A stretch of DNA of 64,000 nt from Aeromicrobium wangtongii. Its GTDB lineage: Bacteria; Actinomycetota; Actinomycetes; Propionibacteriales; Nocardioidaceae. Below the pieces are notes generated by a model. The model saw nothing but the letters and a program-made list of their open reading frames with translations, was not told where the DNA came from and searched no databases. A program made the position numbers and the translations under genes. How positions within the stretch are numbered: position 1 is the first letter of the stretch; each line of letters opens with the position of its first letter. Below are positions 16,351 through 25,220 of this stretch, piece by piece. Location: contig NZ_CP102173.1 in the NCBI RefSeq assembly GCF_024584515.1, positions 3,410,001-3,474,000 on the forward strand, written 5' to 3'.

Positions 16351-17396
16351 GCACGCCGATCCGGGTGGCCCAGTGGGCCACCGGCGCGGTGGGCAAGACG
16401 ATCCTGCGCGGCATCATCGATCGTTCCGACCTCGAGCTGGTCGGGCTGTACGTCTACGGCGACCGCAAGGTCGGCAAGGACGCCGGCGAGATCGCCCGCC
16501 GCGAGACCACCGGGGTCATTGCGACCCGCGATCTCGACGAGCTGATCGCGACCCGGCCACAGGTCGTCATGCACGCACCGCGTCTGCAGGTGCCGTACGA
16601 GAAGCACGACGAGGACCTGCTCACGCTGCTGCGCGCCGGCATCAACGTCATCACCACCGCCGGCCAGCACTTCCCGCGGGCCCACGGATCGCAGCGCGAG
16701 CGACTGTTCCTGGACGCGTGCGAGGAGGGCAACAGCACGCTGTTCGGCGTCGGCGTGAGCCCTGGCATCATCGGCGAGCGGCTGGCACTGGGCCTGACCG
16801 GTGCCAGCGTGACGCTCGACAGCATCACGATCGACGAGGTCCTCGACGCCCGCTCGATGCCGGACCCCGACTTCGCCTTCACCGTCATGGGCATGGGCTC
16901 GGACCCCGCCCAGCTCGACGGCAGCGGTCCCCTGCCGACCCTGTACGCCGCCCTGTACCTCGAGACCATCGCGTTCATGTGCGAGCAGATGGGCGTCACG
17001 TACGACGAGATCCGTCCCGACCACGTCGTCGTCCCGGCCAGCAGGGATCTCGAGGTCGCGGCGGGGCACATCGCCGCCGGCACGGTGGGCTCCACCGAGT
17101 GGCGCTGGCACGCGATCGTGGACGGCAAGCCGTTCCTGACCCTCGCGATCATCTGGACGATGGAGCCCGACCGCGAGGAGTACGCGGGCCGCGACCACTG
17201 GACGATCCACTTCAAGGGCAAGCCCGAGATGGTCGTGACCCTCAACCTGGTGGAGCCGGACGAGCCCGGCAGCCGGACCACCGCCGGCCAGTTCGTCACC
17301 GCCGGTCCGGCGCTGCGGGCGATCGAGGCGGTCGTCGACGCCCCCGCCGGAATCTTCGAACCGCCGGTGTTCGCACCCTTCCGGATGGACAGATGA
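16347..17396 (+). CDS. DapB-like NAD(P)-binding oxidoreductase
   Basis: A 349-residue protein whose N-terminus matches the dihydrodipicolinate reductase Rossmann fold (VAQWATGAVGKTILRGIID, then GLYVYGDRKVGKDAGE), with a catalytic domain unlike DapB. This type includes 2,4-diaminopentanoate dehydrogenase-like proteins that recur in actinomycete catabolic gene clusters. Here it lies between an SDR and a CoA ligase with ATGA overlaps at both ends, so an amino-acid role is unlikely. The substrate is unknown. Confidence 0.8.
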   Translation: MSTPIRVAQWATGAVGKTILRGIIDRSDLELVGLYVYGDRKVGKDAGEIARRETTGVIATRDLDELIATRPQVVMHAPRLQVPYEKHDEDLLTLLRAGINVITTAGQHFPRAHGSQRERLFLDACEEGNSTLFGVGVSPGIIGERLALGLTGASVTLDSITIDEVLDARSMPDPDFAFTVMGMGSDPAQLDGSGPLPTLYAALYLETIAFMCEQMGVTYDEIRPDHVVVPASRDLEVAAGHIAAGTVGSTEWRWHAIVDGKPFLTLAIIWTMEPDREEYAGRDHWTIHFKGKPEMVVTLNLVEPDEPGSRTTAGQFVTAGPALRAIEAVVDAPAGIFEPPVFAPFRMDR

Positions 17397-18985
17397 GCGC
17401 TGCGCCGGGCTATCTGGACCCGCACTACTCGCTGCACCCCGATGGGAGTCGCGTCGAGCGGCTCGAGGACATCGTCCGCAAGCGCGCGGCGGCCACGCCG
17501 GAGCTGCCCGCCGTCATCGCGCCCGAGGGGACGACGACGTTCGCCGAGCTCGACCGGCAGGCCAACCGGGTCGCGCAGGCGCTGCTCCGCGACGGGGTGG
17601 TCCCCGGGGATCGGGTCTCGTACGTCGGCGAGAACGCCGCCTCGTTCCTCGCGGTGCTCTACGGGGCCTCCAAGATGGGCGCGATCCCGACGGCACTGAA
17701 CTTCCGCCTGGCGGTGCCGGAGGTCGAGCACATCCTCGGCGACACCGAGCCGGCCGTCGTGGTGCTCGGCCGGGGGCAGGAACGGCTGGCCGCCGCCGCG
17801 GCAGCTGTCGGCAGCGTCCGGTCGGTCGTCACGGTCGAGGACGGCCCGGGCACCACCGGCTGGGTCTCCTGGCTGGACCGCGTCCGTGAGGACGATCCGG
17901 GGTACGCCCGTGGCGCCGACGAGACCGCGCTGATGTTCTACAGCTCGGGGACGACCGGCCGGCCCAAGGGCATCGAGCTGACCGGCCCCAACCTGGGTCA
18001 GGCACTCGCCGCGATGCACTACCTCCTGGAGTTCGACACCACGGCGGTCGCGCTCGCACCCATCCCGTTCTTCCACGTCTCGGGCCTCGGGCTGGCGCTG
18101 GTGGCCACCCTGAACGGCTCGGCGCTGCTGCTGCGCAACCCGACGTCCCCCGCGGACCTGTGCCGCATCCTGCAGGAGGAAAAGGTCACCCACGCGGTCG
18201 CGGTGCCGACGGTCATCCAGTTCCTGATGGCGCTGCCGCAGGTGCGCGAGGGCGACTGGTCCCGGCTGCGGTACATGATCTACGGAGCGGCCCCGATGCC
18301 CGAGTCCGTGCTGCGGGACGCCACCTCGGTACTGGGCTGCAAGTTCCTGCAGAGCTACGGACTGACCGAGTCGACCGGCGGGGTCACGATCCTGATGCCC
18401 GAGGACCACGACGTCACCGGCGCGACGAGCCACCGGCTGCGGTCGGTCGGCCGCCCCATGGCGAATGTTCCCGTGCGCATCGTCGATCCGGTGACGCTCG
18501 AGGACCTCCCGGCGGGCGAGCGCGGCGAGGTGCTCATCGGCGGCGGACACGTGATGCGGCGCTACTGGCGCGATCCGGCGGCCACCGCAGCGACCCTCAC
18601 CCCGGACGGCTGGCTCCGCTCGGGTGACGGCGGCTCGTTCGACGAGGACGGCTACCTCTACCTGCACGACCGGCTCAAGGACATGATCGTCTCGGGCGGG
18701 GAGAACGTGTACCCCGCCGAGGTCGAGAGCATCCTCACCGGCCACCCCGACGTGGCCCAGGCCGCCGTCGTGGGAGTGCCCTCGCAGACCTGGGGCGAGT
18801 CGCCGATCGCGGTGGTCGTGCGGGTGCCCGGCGCGACGCTGACCGAGGCCGAGCTGATCGCGTGGTCGCGGGAGCACATGGCCCACTTCAAGTGCCCGAT
18901 CTCGGTGGCATTCGTCGACGAGCTGCCCCTGAACGCCAGCGGCAAGCTGCTCAAGACCGAGCTGCGCTCGACGTACGGGAGCTGA
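17393..18985 (+). CDS. Acyl-CoA synthetase of the ANL superfamily
   Basis: A 530-residue fatty-acid or aromatic CoA ligase. Motifs are FYSSGTTGRPKG (A3), SYGLTEST (A5), WLRSGDGG (A7), DRLKDMIVSGGENVYPAEVE (A8) and NASGKLLKTEL (A10). It resembles the ligase at 19732 more than those at 8521 or 13598. Last gene of the SDR-reductase-ligase operon, it may ligate the acid produced by the two upstream redox enzymes. A G+C-rich hairpin begins at its stop codon. Confidence 0.9.
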   Translation: MSAAPGYLDPHYSLHPDGSRVERLEDIVRKRAAATPELPAVIAPEGTTTFAELDRQANRVAQALLRDGVVPGDRVSYVGENAASFLAVLYGASKMGAIPTALNFRLAVPEVEHILGDTEPAVVVLGRGQERLAAAAAAVGSVRSVVTVEDGPGTTGWVSWLDRVREDDPGYARGADETALMFYSSGTTGRPKGIELTGPNLGQALAAMHYLLEFDTTAVALAPIPFFHVSGLGLALVATLNGSALLLRNPTSPADLCRILQEEKVTHAVAVPTVIQFLMALPQVREGDWSRLRYMIYGAAPMPESVLRDATSVLGCKFLQSYGLTESTGGVTILMPEDHDVTGATSHRLRSVGRPMANVPVRIVDPVTLEDLPAGERGEVLIGGGHVMRRYWRDPAATAATLTPDGWLRSGDGGSFDEDGYLYLHDRLKDMIVSGGENVYPAEVESILTGHPDVAQAAVVGVPSQTWGESPIAVVVRVPGATLTEAELIAWSREHMAHFKCPISVAFVDELPLNASGKLLKTELRSTYGS

Positions 18986-19020
18986 CCCCTCCCCGCCGCC
19001 GGTGCCGCGGGGAGGGGGTC
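18984..19020. terminator. Hairpin terminator between convergent genes
   Basis: The arm at 18984-18996 (GACCCCTCCCCGC) pairs with 19007-19020 (GCGGGGAGGGGGTC) with one bulged base and a loop of about 10. It starts in the ligase stop codon and ends 4 bp before the stop of the convergent VOC gene, so it can serve both. Confidence 0.7.
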
Positions 19021-19024
19021 CGGG

Positions 19025-19735
19025 TCAGACGAGGGTGAACGTCACCCCGCTGATCGTCACGGTGCGCTCGGCAGGCTCACGACCCGCGACCACGGCCAGG
19101 TCGACGCCGGTCATCATCTTGGCGTCGCCCTGCACGAAGCGCACCGTGCGCGAGCCGAGCTGCAGCTGCGGCACGTCGTCGACGACGCTGACCTCCAGGC
19201 CGAACAACGTGGCCCACTTCGCCGACTGCGCCTGCGGGTCCGGTGAGCTGATCTCGACGGCCAGCACGTCGTCGACGACCGGGGCATCGGGTACCTCTGC
19301 GTCGACATCGTCCCAGAACCACGCGTCCGGGTCGGCGATCTCGTCCAGCTCGACGAGCAGACCCAGATCGCCGGGGTGCAGCTGCACGATGCGGTGGCCG
19401 TAGGCCTCCAGGTCGTGGGCCCGACGGATGCCGAGGGCGTCCGCGGCAGCCAGCAGCGGCCCCAGGTCGTCGACCTGGATCGCGAGGCCGTATCCGCCGC
19501 CGACGCCGCCGGCCTTGGCGATCCAGCCGTTGATCGGCGCCTCGGGGGTCAACGGCCCCACCAGCTCGAGGTGAGCCTGCGGCCCGACCCGGAACGTCTG
19601 GTCGTCCATGCCGATGTCCTCCAGGAGCGGATCGGCGAAGCCGGCGGCCAGGCCGAATGCCGACCGGAGCTCGGCACTGGCCGACTCCATGTCGCCGGTG
19701 CCGATGATGACCTGACGGATCGTGGTGAAGCTCAT
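19025..19735 (-). CDS. VOC (glyoxalase/dioxygenase fold) protein, copy 2
   Basis: A 236-residue two-domain VOC protein from the ATG at 19735, which overlaps the ligase stop (ATGA). It opens FTTIRQVIIGTGDMESA and ends RTVTISGVTFTLV, parallel to the 238-residue VOC protein at 7796, which opens LPRIRQVVLLVPDLEDA and ends DSVRIGGVDFRFV. Histidine and glutamate candidates for metal binding include HLELVGP and HPGDLGLLVELDE. Both copies follow a CoA ligase, supporting action on the same CoA ester or its precursor. The reaction is unknown. Confidence 0.75.
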   Translation of the reverse strand: MSFTTIRQVIIGTGDMESASAELRSAFGLAAGFADPLLEDIGMDDQTFRVGPQAHLELVGPLTPEAPINGWIAKAGGVGGGYGLAIQVDDLGPLLAAADALGIRRAHDLEAYGHRIVQLHPGDLGLLVELDEIADPDAWFWDDVDAEVPDAPVVDDVLAVEISSPDPQAQSAKWATLFGLEVSVVDDVPQLQLGSRTVRFVQGDAKMMTGVDLAVVAGREPAERTVTISGVTFTLV

Positions 19736-21306
19736 CCGATGTTCCTCTCGTGTCCGGCCCACCAGGGGGCACGGAGCTCGCGCTTGAGCACTTTCCCGGA
19801 CGGGTTCCGGGGAAGCTGGTCGACCACCTCGACGGCGGTCGGGCACTTGTAGTGCGCGAGCCGCTCGCGGGTGAAGGAGATGAGCTCGGCCGGGTCGATC
19901 GTCTCGCCGGCGCGGGGCACCACCACGGCCAGCGGCGTCTCGCCCCACTTCTGCGACGGCACACCGATCACCGCGACCTCCTGGACCGCGGGGTGGGCCA
20001 TGATCGCGTTCTCGACCTCGGCCGGGTAGATGTTCTCTCCGCCGGACATCAGCAGATCCTTGATCCGGTCCTTGAGGAACAGGTAGCCGTCGGCGTCGAG
20101 GTGGCCCGCGTCACCGGTCCGGAACCAGCCGCCGGGCCAGAACGCCTCGGCGGTCGCCTGCGGATTGCGCCAGTAGGCCGTCGTGACGCCGGGTCCACGG
20201 GTCACGACCTCGCCGACGACGCCCGTCTCGCAGAGCGCACCGGTGTCGGGGTCCATGATCGCGACCTCCAGGCCCGGCACCGCCCGGCCCGCCGAGCGCA
20301 GCTTGCTGTCGGCTCCGACGACGTGGTCCTCCGGTCGCAGGAACGTCGTCACACCGATGGTCTCGGTCAGTCCGTAGCTCTGGGACAGCTGGGCGCCGAA
20401 GACCTTCTGCGCTCCGAGCATCACGGTCTCGGAGATCGGGGAACCGCCGTAGACGACGTGCTCGACGCTCGAGTAGTCGGCCGCGGACGCCTCGGGGCTC
20501 GTGATGAACAGCTGCATCACGGTCGGCACCATGATGACGTGCGTCGCCCGGTGACCGACCAGCAACGACAGCATGTTGTGCGGGGTGACCTCGGTGAACT
20601 GGACGATCGAGCCGCCAGCGGCGAGCGCGATGAGCGACCAGCCGCCCGCGGCGATGTGGTAGTACGGCGTGGGCACGAGGCTGACCGACGCGGGCGAGAC
20701 GTCGAACATCGCACTGAAGGCGTCGACCGCCCAGAGGAATCCGCTCACGGTCGTGGTGACGCCCTTGGGGCGGCCGGTCGTGCCCGAGGAGTACATGAGG
20801 CAGCACAGCGTGTCGCCGCCGGTGTCACGGCGCGGGTCGACCGCCGGGTGCGCCGCGAGCCACTCCTCGTACGCCTGCCAGCCGTCGGCGACGGCCGGTG
20901 CCCCGGTCTGGGAGAAGGTCAGGCGCAGTCCCGTCCAGTCGTCGGGGACCAGCTCGGTCAGGTGATCCTCCACGAGGAGCGCCGCGGGGTCGGCGTCGTC
21001 GAGGATCCAGGCGATCTCCGGCCCGGACAGCCGGAAGTTCAGCGGGACGATCACCACGCCGGCCTTCGAGGCGGCGAAGAACAGCTCCCAGTACTCCGTC
21101 GCGTTGCGGGCGAGGTACGCCACCCGATCACCGGCTGCGAGACCGTGGGCGACCAGACCGGAGGCGACCGCGTCCGAGCGGGAGGACAGCTCGCCGTACG
21201 TGATGGTGCGGCCCTCCCCGACGATCGCCGGGGAGTCGGGGCAGGTCTGGTTATTGGCGCGGATCACGTCCGCGAGCGTCGTCCGTTCGACAGCGGTGGT
21301 GGTCAT
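19732..21306 (-). CDS. Acyl-CoA synthetase of the ANL superfamily
   Basis: A 524-residue adenylate-forming ligase from the ATG at 21306, which overlaps the stop of the tandem HxlR regulator by 4 bp. Motifs are MYSSGTTGRPKG (A3), SYGLTETIG (A5), WFRTGDAG (A7), DRIKDLLMSGGENIYPAEVE (A8) and NPSGKVLKREL (A10). It sits in a thiolase-CCO-regulator-ligase-VOC operon and is a likely activation step for the CCO-linked pathway, either before cleavage or on the cleavage product. Confidence 0.9.
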   Translation of the reverse strand: MTTTAVERTTLADVIRANNQTCPDSPAIVGEGRTITYGELSSRSDAVASGLVAHGLAAGDRVAYLARNATEYWELFFAASKAGVVIVPLNFRLSGPEIAWILDDADPAALLVEDHLTELVPDDWTGLRLTFSQTGAPAVADGWQAYEEWLAAHPAVDPRRDTGGDTLCCLMYSSGTTGRPKGVTTTVSGFLWAVDAFSAMFDVSPASVSLVPTPYYHIAAGGWSLIALAAGGSIVQFTEVTPHNMLSLLVGHRATHVIMVPTVMQLFITSPEASAADYSSVEHVVYGGSPISETVMLGAQKVFGAQLSQSYGLTETIGVTTFLRPEDHVVGADSKLRSAGRAVPGLEVAIMDPDTGALCETGVVGEVVTRGPGVTTAYWRNPQATAEAFWPGGWFRTGDAGHLDADGYLFLKDRIKDLLMSGGENIYPAEVENAIMAHPAVQEVAVIGVPSQKWGETPLAVVVPRAGETIDPAELISFTRERLAHYKCPTAVEVVDQLPRNPSGKVLKRELRAPWWAGHERNIG

Positions 21307-22367
21307 TGGTTGTCCTGTTCTGTCGTCCGATCGCCGCGTTCGACGATCGTGATGTCTTGACCCGTGAGGACCCCGTCGCACTGGTCGCAGCGGAAGGTCG
21401 CCACAAATCCCTCGCCACAGCCGCGGTGCTGCTGCACGATGGCAGGCCCCTCCGGCGCCCGGAACCACTCCTGGGCCCACTGCAGGGCGGCCGCGATGAC
21501 GGGGTAGAACGCCCGCCCCTTCTCGGTGAGGTGGTACTCGGCCCAGTCGGGCCGTTGCGGATTCTGGGTCGCGACGAGCACGTCGATCCCGACGAAGGCC
21601 CGCAGGCGCTCGGCGACCAGCGTGGGCGGGGCACCCAGGTTCGTCTCGAAGTCCGAGAACCGGGTCACCCCACGGAACGCGGCACCGAGCAGCGCCGAGG
21701 CCCACCGGTTGCCCAGCACCATCATGGTCTCGGGGAACATCCCGGCCAGGCTGTGCGAGGTGTCGGACTCCGAGCGCCGGCGGGTGACGGACTCGGGGAC
21801 GGATCGCTCCCATGAGCCGCTCGGGCCCCAGTCGCCGACGACGTCCTTGGCCTCGACCGGTTGCTCACACGCACCGCAGGTCAGCTGCGGCGAGAACTCC
21901 CGCCCGCACACCTCGTGCCGCATCGTCGGCAGCGACTCGCGCTGGTCGACCCAGCGGCGTTCCCACTCCCAGATCGCCAGCATGAAGGGCCACAGCGCCC
22001 GGCTGCGGTCGGTGACGACGTACTCGGCTCGCAGCGGATTCGTCTGGTAGATGTGCCGGCGCAGCAGCCCTTCCCGCACCAGCAGGTTGAGCCGACTGGT
22101 CAACGTCGAGTTCGAGATCGGCAGTGCCCTCGTGAGCTGACCGAACCGTCCCACACCCTGGAGGGCCTGCTGGATGATCAGCAGGGTCCACTCGTCGCCG
22201 AGCAGGCCGAGCATCCTGCCGATCGCGTTGGTCGCGTCCGGCAGGAGCTCGGTCGGCTGCGTCGCCAGCTGCGTCGCGCCGTCGTCGACGTCGATGGCTA
22301 CAGCCCCACCGCGTCCGCTGCCGTGTCGGCCGTCTGCCAGCGACGCAGGTCCGAGCCCGGCGCCCAC
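21303..22367 (-). CDS. Tandem HxlR-domain transcriptional regulator with two HC3 knuckles
   Basis: Third member of the double-HxlR group. Domain one (GLLGDEWTLLIIQQAL) is followed by HEVC-x9-CGAC, and domain two (MVLGNRWASALLGAAF) by HRGC-x9-CDQC. The start is uncertain. The GTG at 22367 overlaps the CCO stop by 70 bases. The ATG at 22214 would remove part of the first helix that the paralogue at 1983 keeps. A CTG at 22268 is a third option. Unlike the other two, this regulator is co-directional with, and inside, the CCO operon, overlapping the downstream ligase by 4 bp. Confidence 0.8.
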   Translation of the reverse strand: MGAGLGPASLADGRHGSGRGGAVAIDVDDGATQLATQPTELLPDATNAIGRMLGLLGDEWTLLIIQQALQGVGRFGQLTRALPISNSTLTSRLNLLVREGLLRRHIYQTNPLRAEYVVTDRSRALWPFMLAIWEWERRWVDQRESLPTMRHEVCGREFSPQLTCGACEQPVEAKDVVGDWGPSGSWERSVPESVTRRRSESDTSHSLAGMFPETMMVLGNRWASALLGAAFRGVTRFSDFETNLGAPPTLVAERLRAFVGIDVLVATQNPQRPDWAEYHLTEKGRAFYPVIAAALQWAQEWFRAPEGPAIVQQHRGCGEGFVATFRCDQCDGVLTGQDITIVERGDRTTEQDNQ

Positions 22368-23815
22368 GTCGAGTGGGTGCCGCTGGAGATGCGCTGCGGC
22401 AGCTTGAGCTTGCAGACCGGCCCGTCGGTGATCCGTGCCGCGTCGAACACCAGGGCGTACGACGCGTCCGCGTTCATGTCGGTCGTGAGGGTCACCAGGT
22501 AGCCGTCGTCCTCGGACGTGCTGCCGACACGCGGCGCCATCGCGGTCTCGCTGCCGTACACACCGTCGCCGAAGGAGATCCGCTCCTCGGTGCCGTCGTG
22601 GAGATCGTGCTTGACCAGTCCGTCGAACAGGAACCACGAGGGCTTACCGGTCGCGGCGTAGGCGTAGCGGTACTTTCCGCCGGCGTAGGCGCCGTTCATC
22701 ATGCCGAACTCGGTGATCGAGTCGCTGAGCTGCTCCTCCTTGACCTGGCCGGTCACGAGGTTGAGGCGCCAGCGGTGCAGCCGCGACTGCATGCGGTCGA
22801 GCGCGAGGAAGCGGAACGCGCGCTGCCAGTGGTTGCCCATGCCGTTGTCGGCGGGCTCGGGGTCACCCTGGAAGAAGCCGTCCAGGACGATCTCGTCGCC
22901 CTCCTCGTACGCGTTGACGAAGTGCAGCACGTACGTCGACTCGGCCTCGAACCACTTGATGTCCGAGGTCTGGCCCTTGCGCGGGATGACCGCGAAACGG
23001 GTCGGCGTCTCGGGGTGGAAGCGCGCGATGTGCGCATCAGCCTTCAGCGCCTCGGGATCCCAGTACAGCGGGCAGTCGTTGAGGATCGCGTAGTTCTCCG
23101 TGAAGGCCATGTCGTGCGGCAGGCGCGGGCCGGGCAGCGGGATGTCGACGTAGTGGCTCAGGTCGTTGTTCTGGTCGACGACGCCGTAGTGCATGTACGG
23201 CGCCTCCTTGCTGTAGTTGAAGAACAGCATCTCGCCGGTGCGGTCGTCGACCTTCGGGTGCGCCGACACGCCCCACTCGAACGGGAACTTGCCGTTCCAG
23301 GACTCCTTGCCGAGCGTCTCGGCCGACATCGGGTCGAGCCGGTACAGATCGCCGCACTGGTAGAAGCTGGTGAGCGCCACACCGCGGTGCACCACGACAT
23401 CGGTGCTCGAGGCGTCCTTCATGCGGCGGCGGGCACCCCAGCCGTCCTCGCGCAGCGCGCTGGACGGTCGCTCGGCGAGCCCGGCCCACAGGGCCTGCCC
23501 GGCCTCCTGCTCGGCCAGGAAGCCGTCGGTGCGGATGAAGCGGTTGCGGTAGAACGCCTTGCCGTCGCGGAAGCCGACGACGTGGATCATGCCGTCGCCG
23601 TCGAACGGGTGATAGTTCTTCAGCGACGGGTGCACCGGGTTCTCGGTGTTGCGCAGGTAGACCCCGTCGAGGTCCGTGGGGATCTCGCCCTCGACGACCT
23701 CGAGGTCGTCGGCGTTCCACTCGGTGGTCTGCGGCTGCCACGGGCCGGTGCGGTACGGGTGGTCGTCATCCGCCGGGAGGGTGGACAGAATGCGACCGAC
23801 GACTTCAACGTCCAT
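22298..23815 (-). CDS. Carotenoid cleavage oxygenase family protein (copy 2)
   Basis: A 505-residue CCO with iron ligands His186, His234, His298 and His481, at the same positions as in the copy at 5372. The two align end to end without gaps and differ at about 125 of 505 sites by hand count. Changes cluster at residues 250-300, which may tune the substrate tunnel. The ATG at 23815 has AGGAG seven bases upstream. It follows its thiolase by 32 bp. Both copies have every catalytic residue, so this is not decay of a spare copy; substrate divergence is the simplest reading. Confidence 0.92.
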   Translation of the reverse strand: MDVEVVGRILSTLPADDDHPYRTGPWQPQTTEWNADDLEVVEGEIPTDLDGVYLRNTENPVHPSLKNYHPFDGDGMIHVVGFRDGKAFYRNRFIRTDGFLAEQEAGQALWAGLAERPSSALREDGWGARRRMKDASSTDVVVHRGVALTSFYQCGDLYRLDPMSAETLGKESWNGKFPFEWGVSAHPKVDDRTGEMLFFNYSKEAPYMHYGVVDQNNDLSHYVDIPLPGPRLPHDMAFTENYAILNDCPLYWDPEALKADAHIARFHPETPTRFAVIPRKGQTSDIKWFEAESTYVLHFVNAYEEGDEIVLDGFFQGDPEPADNGMGNHWQRAFRFLALDRMQSRLHRWRLNLVTGQVKEEQLSDSITEFGMMNGAYAGGKYRYAYAATGKPSWFLFDGLVKHDLHDGTEERISFGDGVYGSETAMAPRVGSTSEDDGYLVTLTTDMNADASYALVFDAARITDGPVCKLKLPQRISSGTHSTWAPGSDLRRWQTADTAADAVGL

Positions 23816-23847
23816 CGTGGGACTCCTTCGCAGGGGGTTCGGGGGAT

Positions 23848-25083
23848 CTAGGCGGCGGGAGCAGCGCCGACGACAAGACTCACCGTCGTGGCGGTGCTGC
23901 CGCCGAAGTTGAGGGTGCCGAAGGTCGTGGCGCCGTCGACCTGGTAGTCGCCGGCGGTGCCGCTGACCTGCTTGGCGGCGTCGAGCAGCATCCGGACGCC
24001 GCTCGCGCCGACCGGGTGGCCGCCGCCGATGAGGCCGCCACTGGGGTTGATCGGCAGCCGGCCGCCCATCTCGATCTCGCCGTTCTCGATCGCCTTCCAG
24101 GACTCGCCCGGACCGGTGAGCCCGATGTGGTCGATCGCGAGGTACTCACTCGGCGTGAAGCAGTCGTGGGTCTCGAGGCCGTCGAGCGCGTCGATCGTGA
24201 TGCCGGCCCGGTCGAAGGCGTCGTTGACGGCATCCCGCAGGTGCGGCAGGACGTACGGGTTGTCGGCGTCCCGCTGGAGCTTCTGGGCCAGGCCGAGCCC
24301 CACGGTGCGGTGCCCCCAGCCCAGGACCTGGGCGATCGGGGTCGCGTTCGCGCCGGGATTGCGGCGCAGGTAGGAGTCGGTCACCAGGACGACACCTGCG
24401 CCGCCGTCGGTCACCTGGCTGCAGTCGAAGCGCCGGAGCCGGCCCTCGATCACCGGATTGGTCGCGTCGTCACGGCCCATGCCGGCGACGAGGTCCGGCA
24501 CGTCCCAGCCACGGGTCTGCGCGTGGGGATTGCGCCGGGCGTTGGCGAAGTTGATCTGGGCGATCGCGCGCAGGTGGATGTCGTTGAGGCCGTAGCGGGC
24601 GTCGTACTCCTCTGCCACCTCGCTGAACATGTGCGGCCACATGTACGTCGCGTCCTGGCCCTCGTGCCCCACCCAGGCGGCTGCACCGAGGTGACCCGCG
24701 GCGGCGTCACCGCTCACGGTCTTCTCCAGCTCGACCCCCACGACGAGGGCGCTGTCGTAGTTGCCCGCCTTGAGGTCGGCCATCGCGGCGAGCACCGCAA
24801 GACCACCGGACGCGCAGGCCGCCTCGTGCCGCGAGGAGGGCGTGCCCCACAGGTCGGGACGCACGGTGGCGGGCATCGCGCCGAGCTGGCCCTGGCCGGT
24901 GAACAGCTGGCCGAATGCGTTGCCGACGTGGACGACGCCGATGTCGGCCCCGTCGATCTTGGCGGCCTCCAGCGTGCTGTCGACGACCTCGGAGGTCAGA
25001 TCGGCGAAGTCCTTGCCCTCGCGGGTCAGATTGCGGGCGAAGTCGCTCTGGTAGCCACCGAGGACCCAGATGTTCTCGCTCAT
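23848..25083 (-). CDS. Thiolase family protein, SCP-x/acetyl-CoA acetyltransferase type (copy 2)
   Basis: A 411-residue thiolase matching the length of the copy at 4098. The ATG at 25083 follows AAGGAG. It has the nucleophile Cys90 in HEAACASGG, THDCF in the place of MHDCF, and GGLIGGGHPVGASG for the second histidine. It leads the operon thiolase-CCO-HxlR-ligase-VOC. The fixed thiolase-CCO order in both copies implies linked steps, for example CCO cleavage of a side chain whose product is later handled by the thiolase; which acts first is unknown. Confidence 0.85.
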   Translation of the reverse strand: MSENIWVLGGYQSDFARNLTREGKDFADLTSEVVDSTLEAAKIDGADIGVVHVGNAFGQLFTGQGQLGAMPATVRPDLWGTPSSRHEAACASGGLAVLAAMADLKAGNYDSALVVGVELEKTVSGDAAAGHLGAAAWVGHEGQDATYMWPHMFSEVAEEYDARYGLNDIHLRAIAQINFANARRNPHAQTRGWDVPDLVAGMGRDDATNPVIEGRLRRFDCSQVTDGGAGVVLVTDSYLRRNPGANATPIAQVLGWGHRTVGLGLAQKLQRDADNPYVLPHLRDAVNDAFDRAGITIDALDGLETHDCFTPSEYLAIDHIGLTGPGESWKAIENGEIEMGGRLPINPSGGLIGGGHPVGASGVRMLLDAAKQVSGTAGDYQVDGATTFGTLNFGGSTATTVSLVVGAAPAA

Positions 25084-25220
25084 CACGCTCTCCTTGTCCT
25101 CCCGCGCCTCGTACTCGTGAGGCGCCGCCGGGCGTGGGCCGCGACGGGATCGGGGGTTGCCAATGTGCGGCAACCGTACTACAACTAACAGAGTATCTCC
25201 ACCAGTTGAATGAGGATTCG

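Noticed and set aside
22298..25083. Second CCO and thiolase considered as pseudogene copies
   Set aside because: Both are full length, carry all catalytic residues and have good ribosome sites, so they appear functional.
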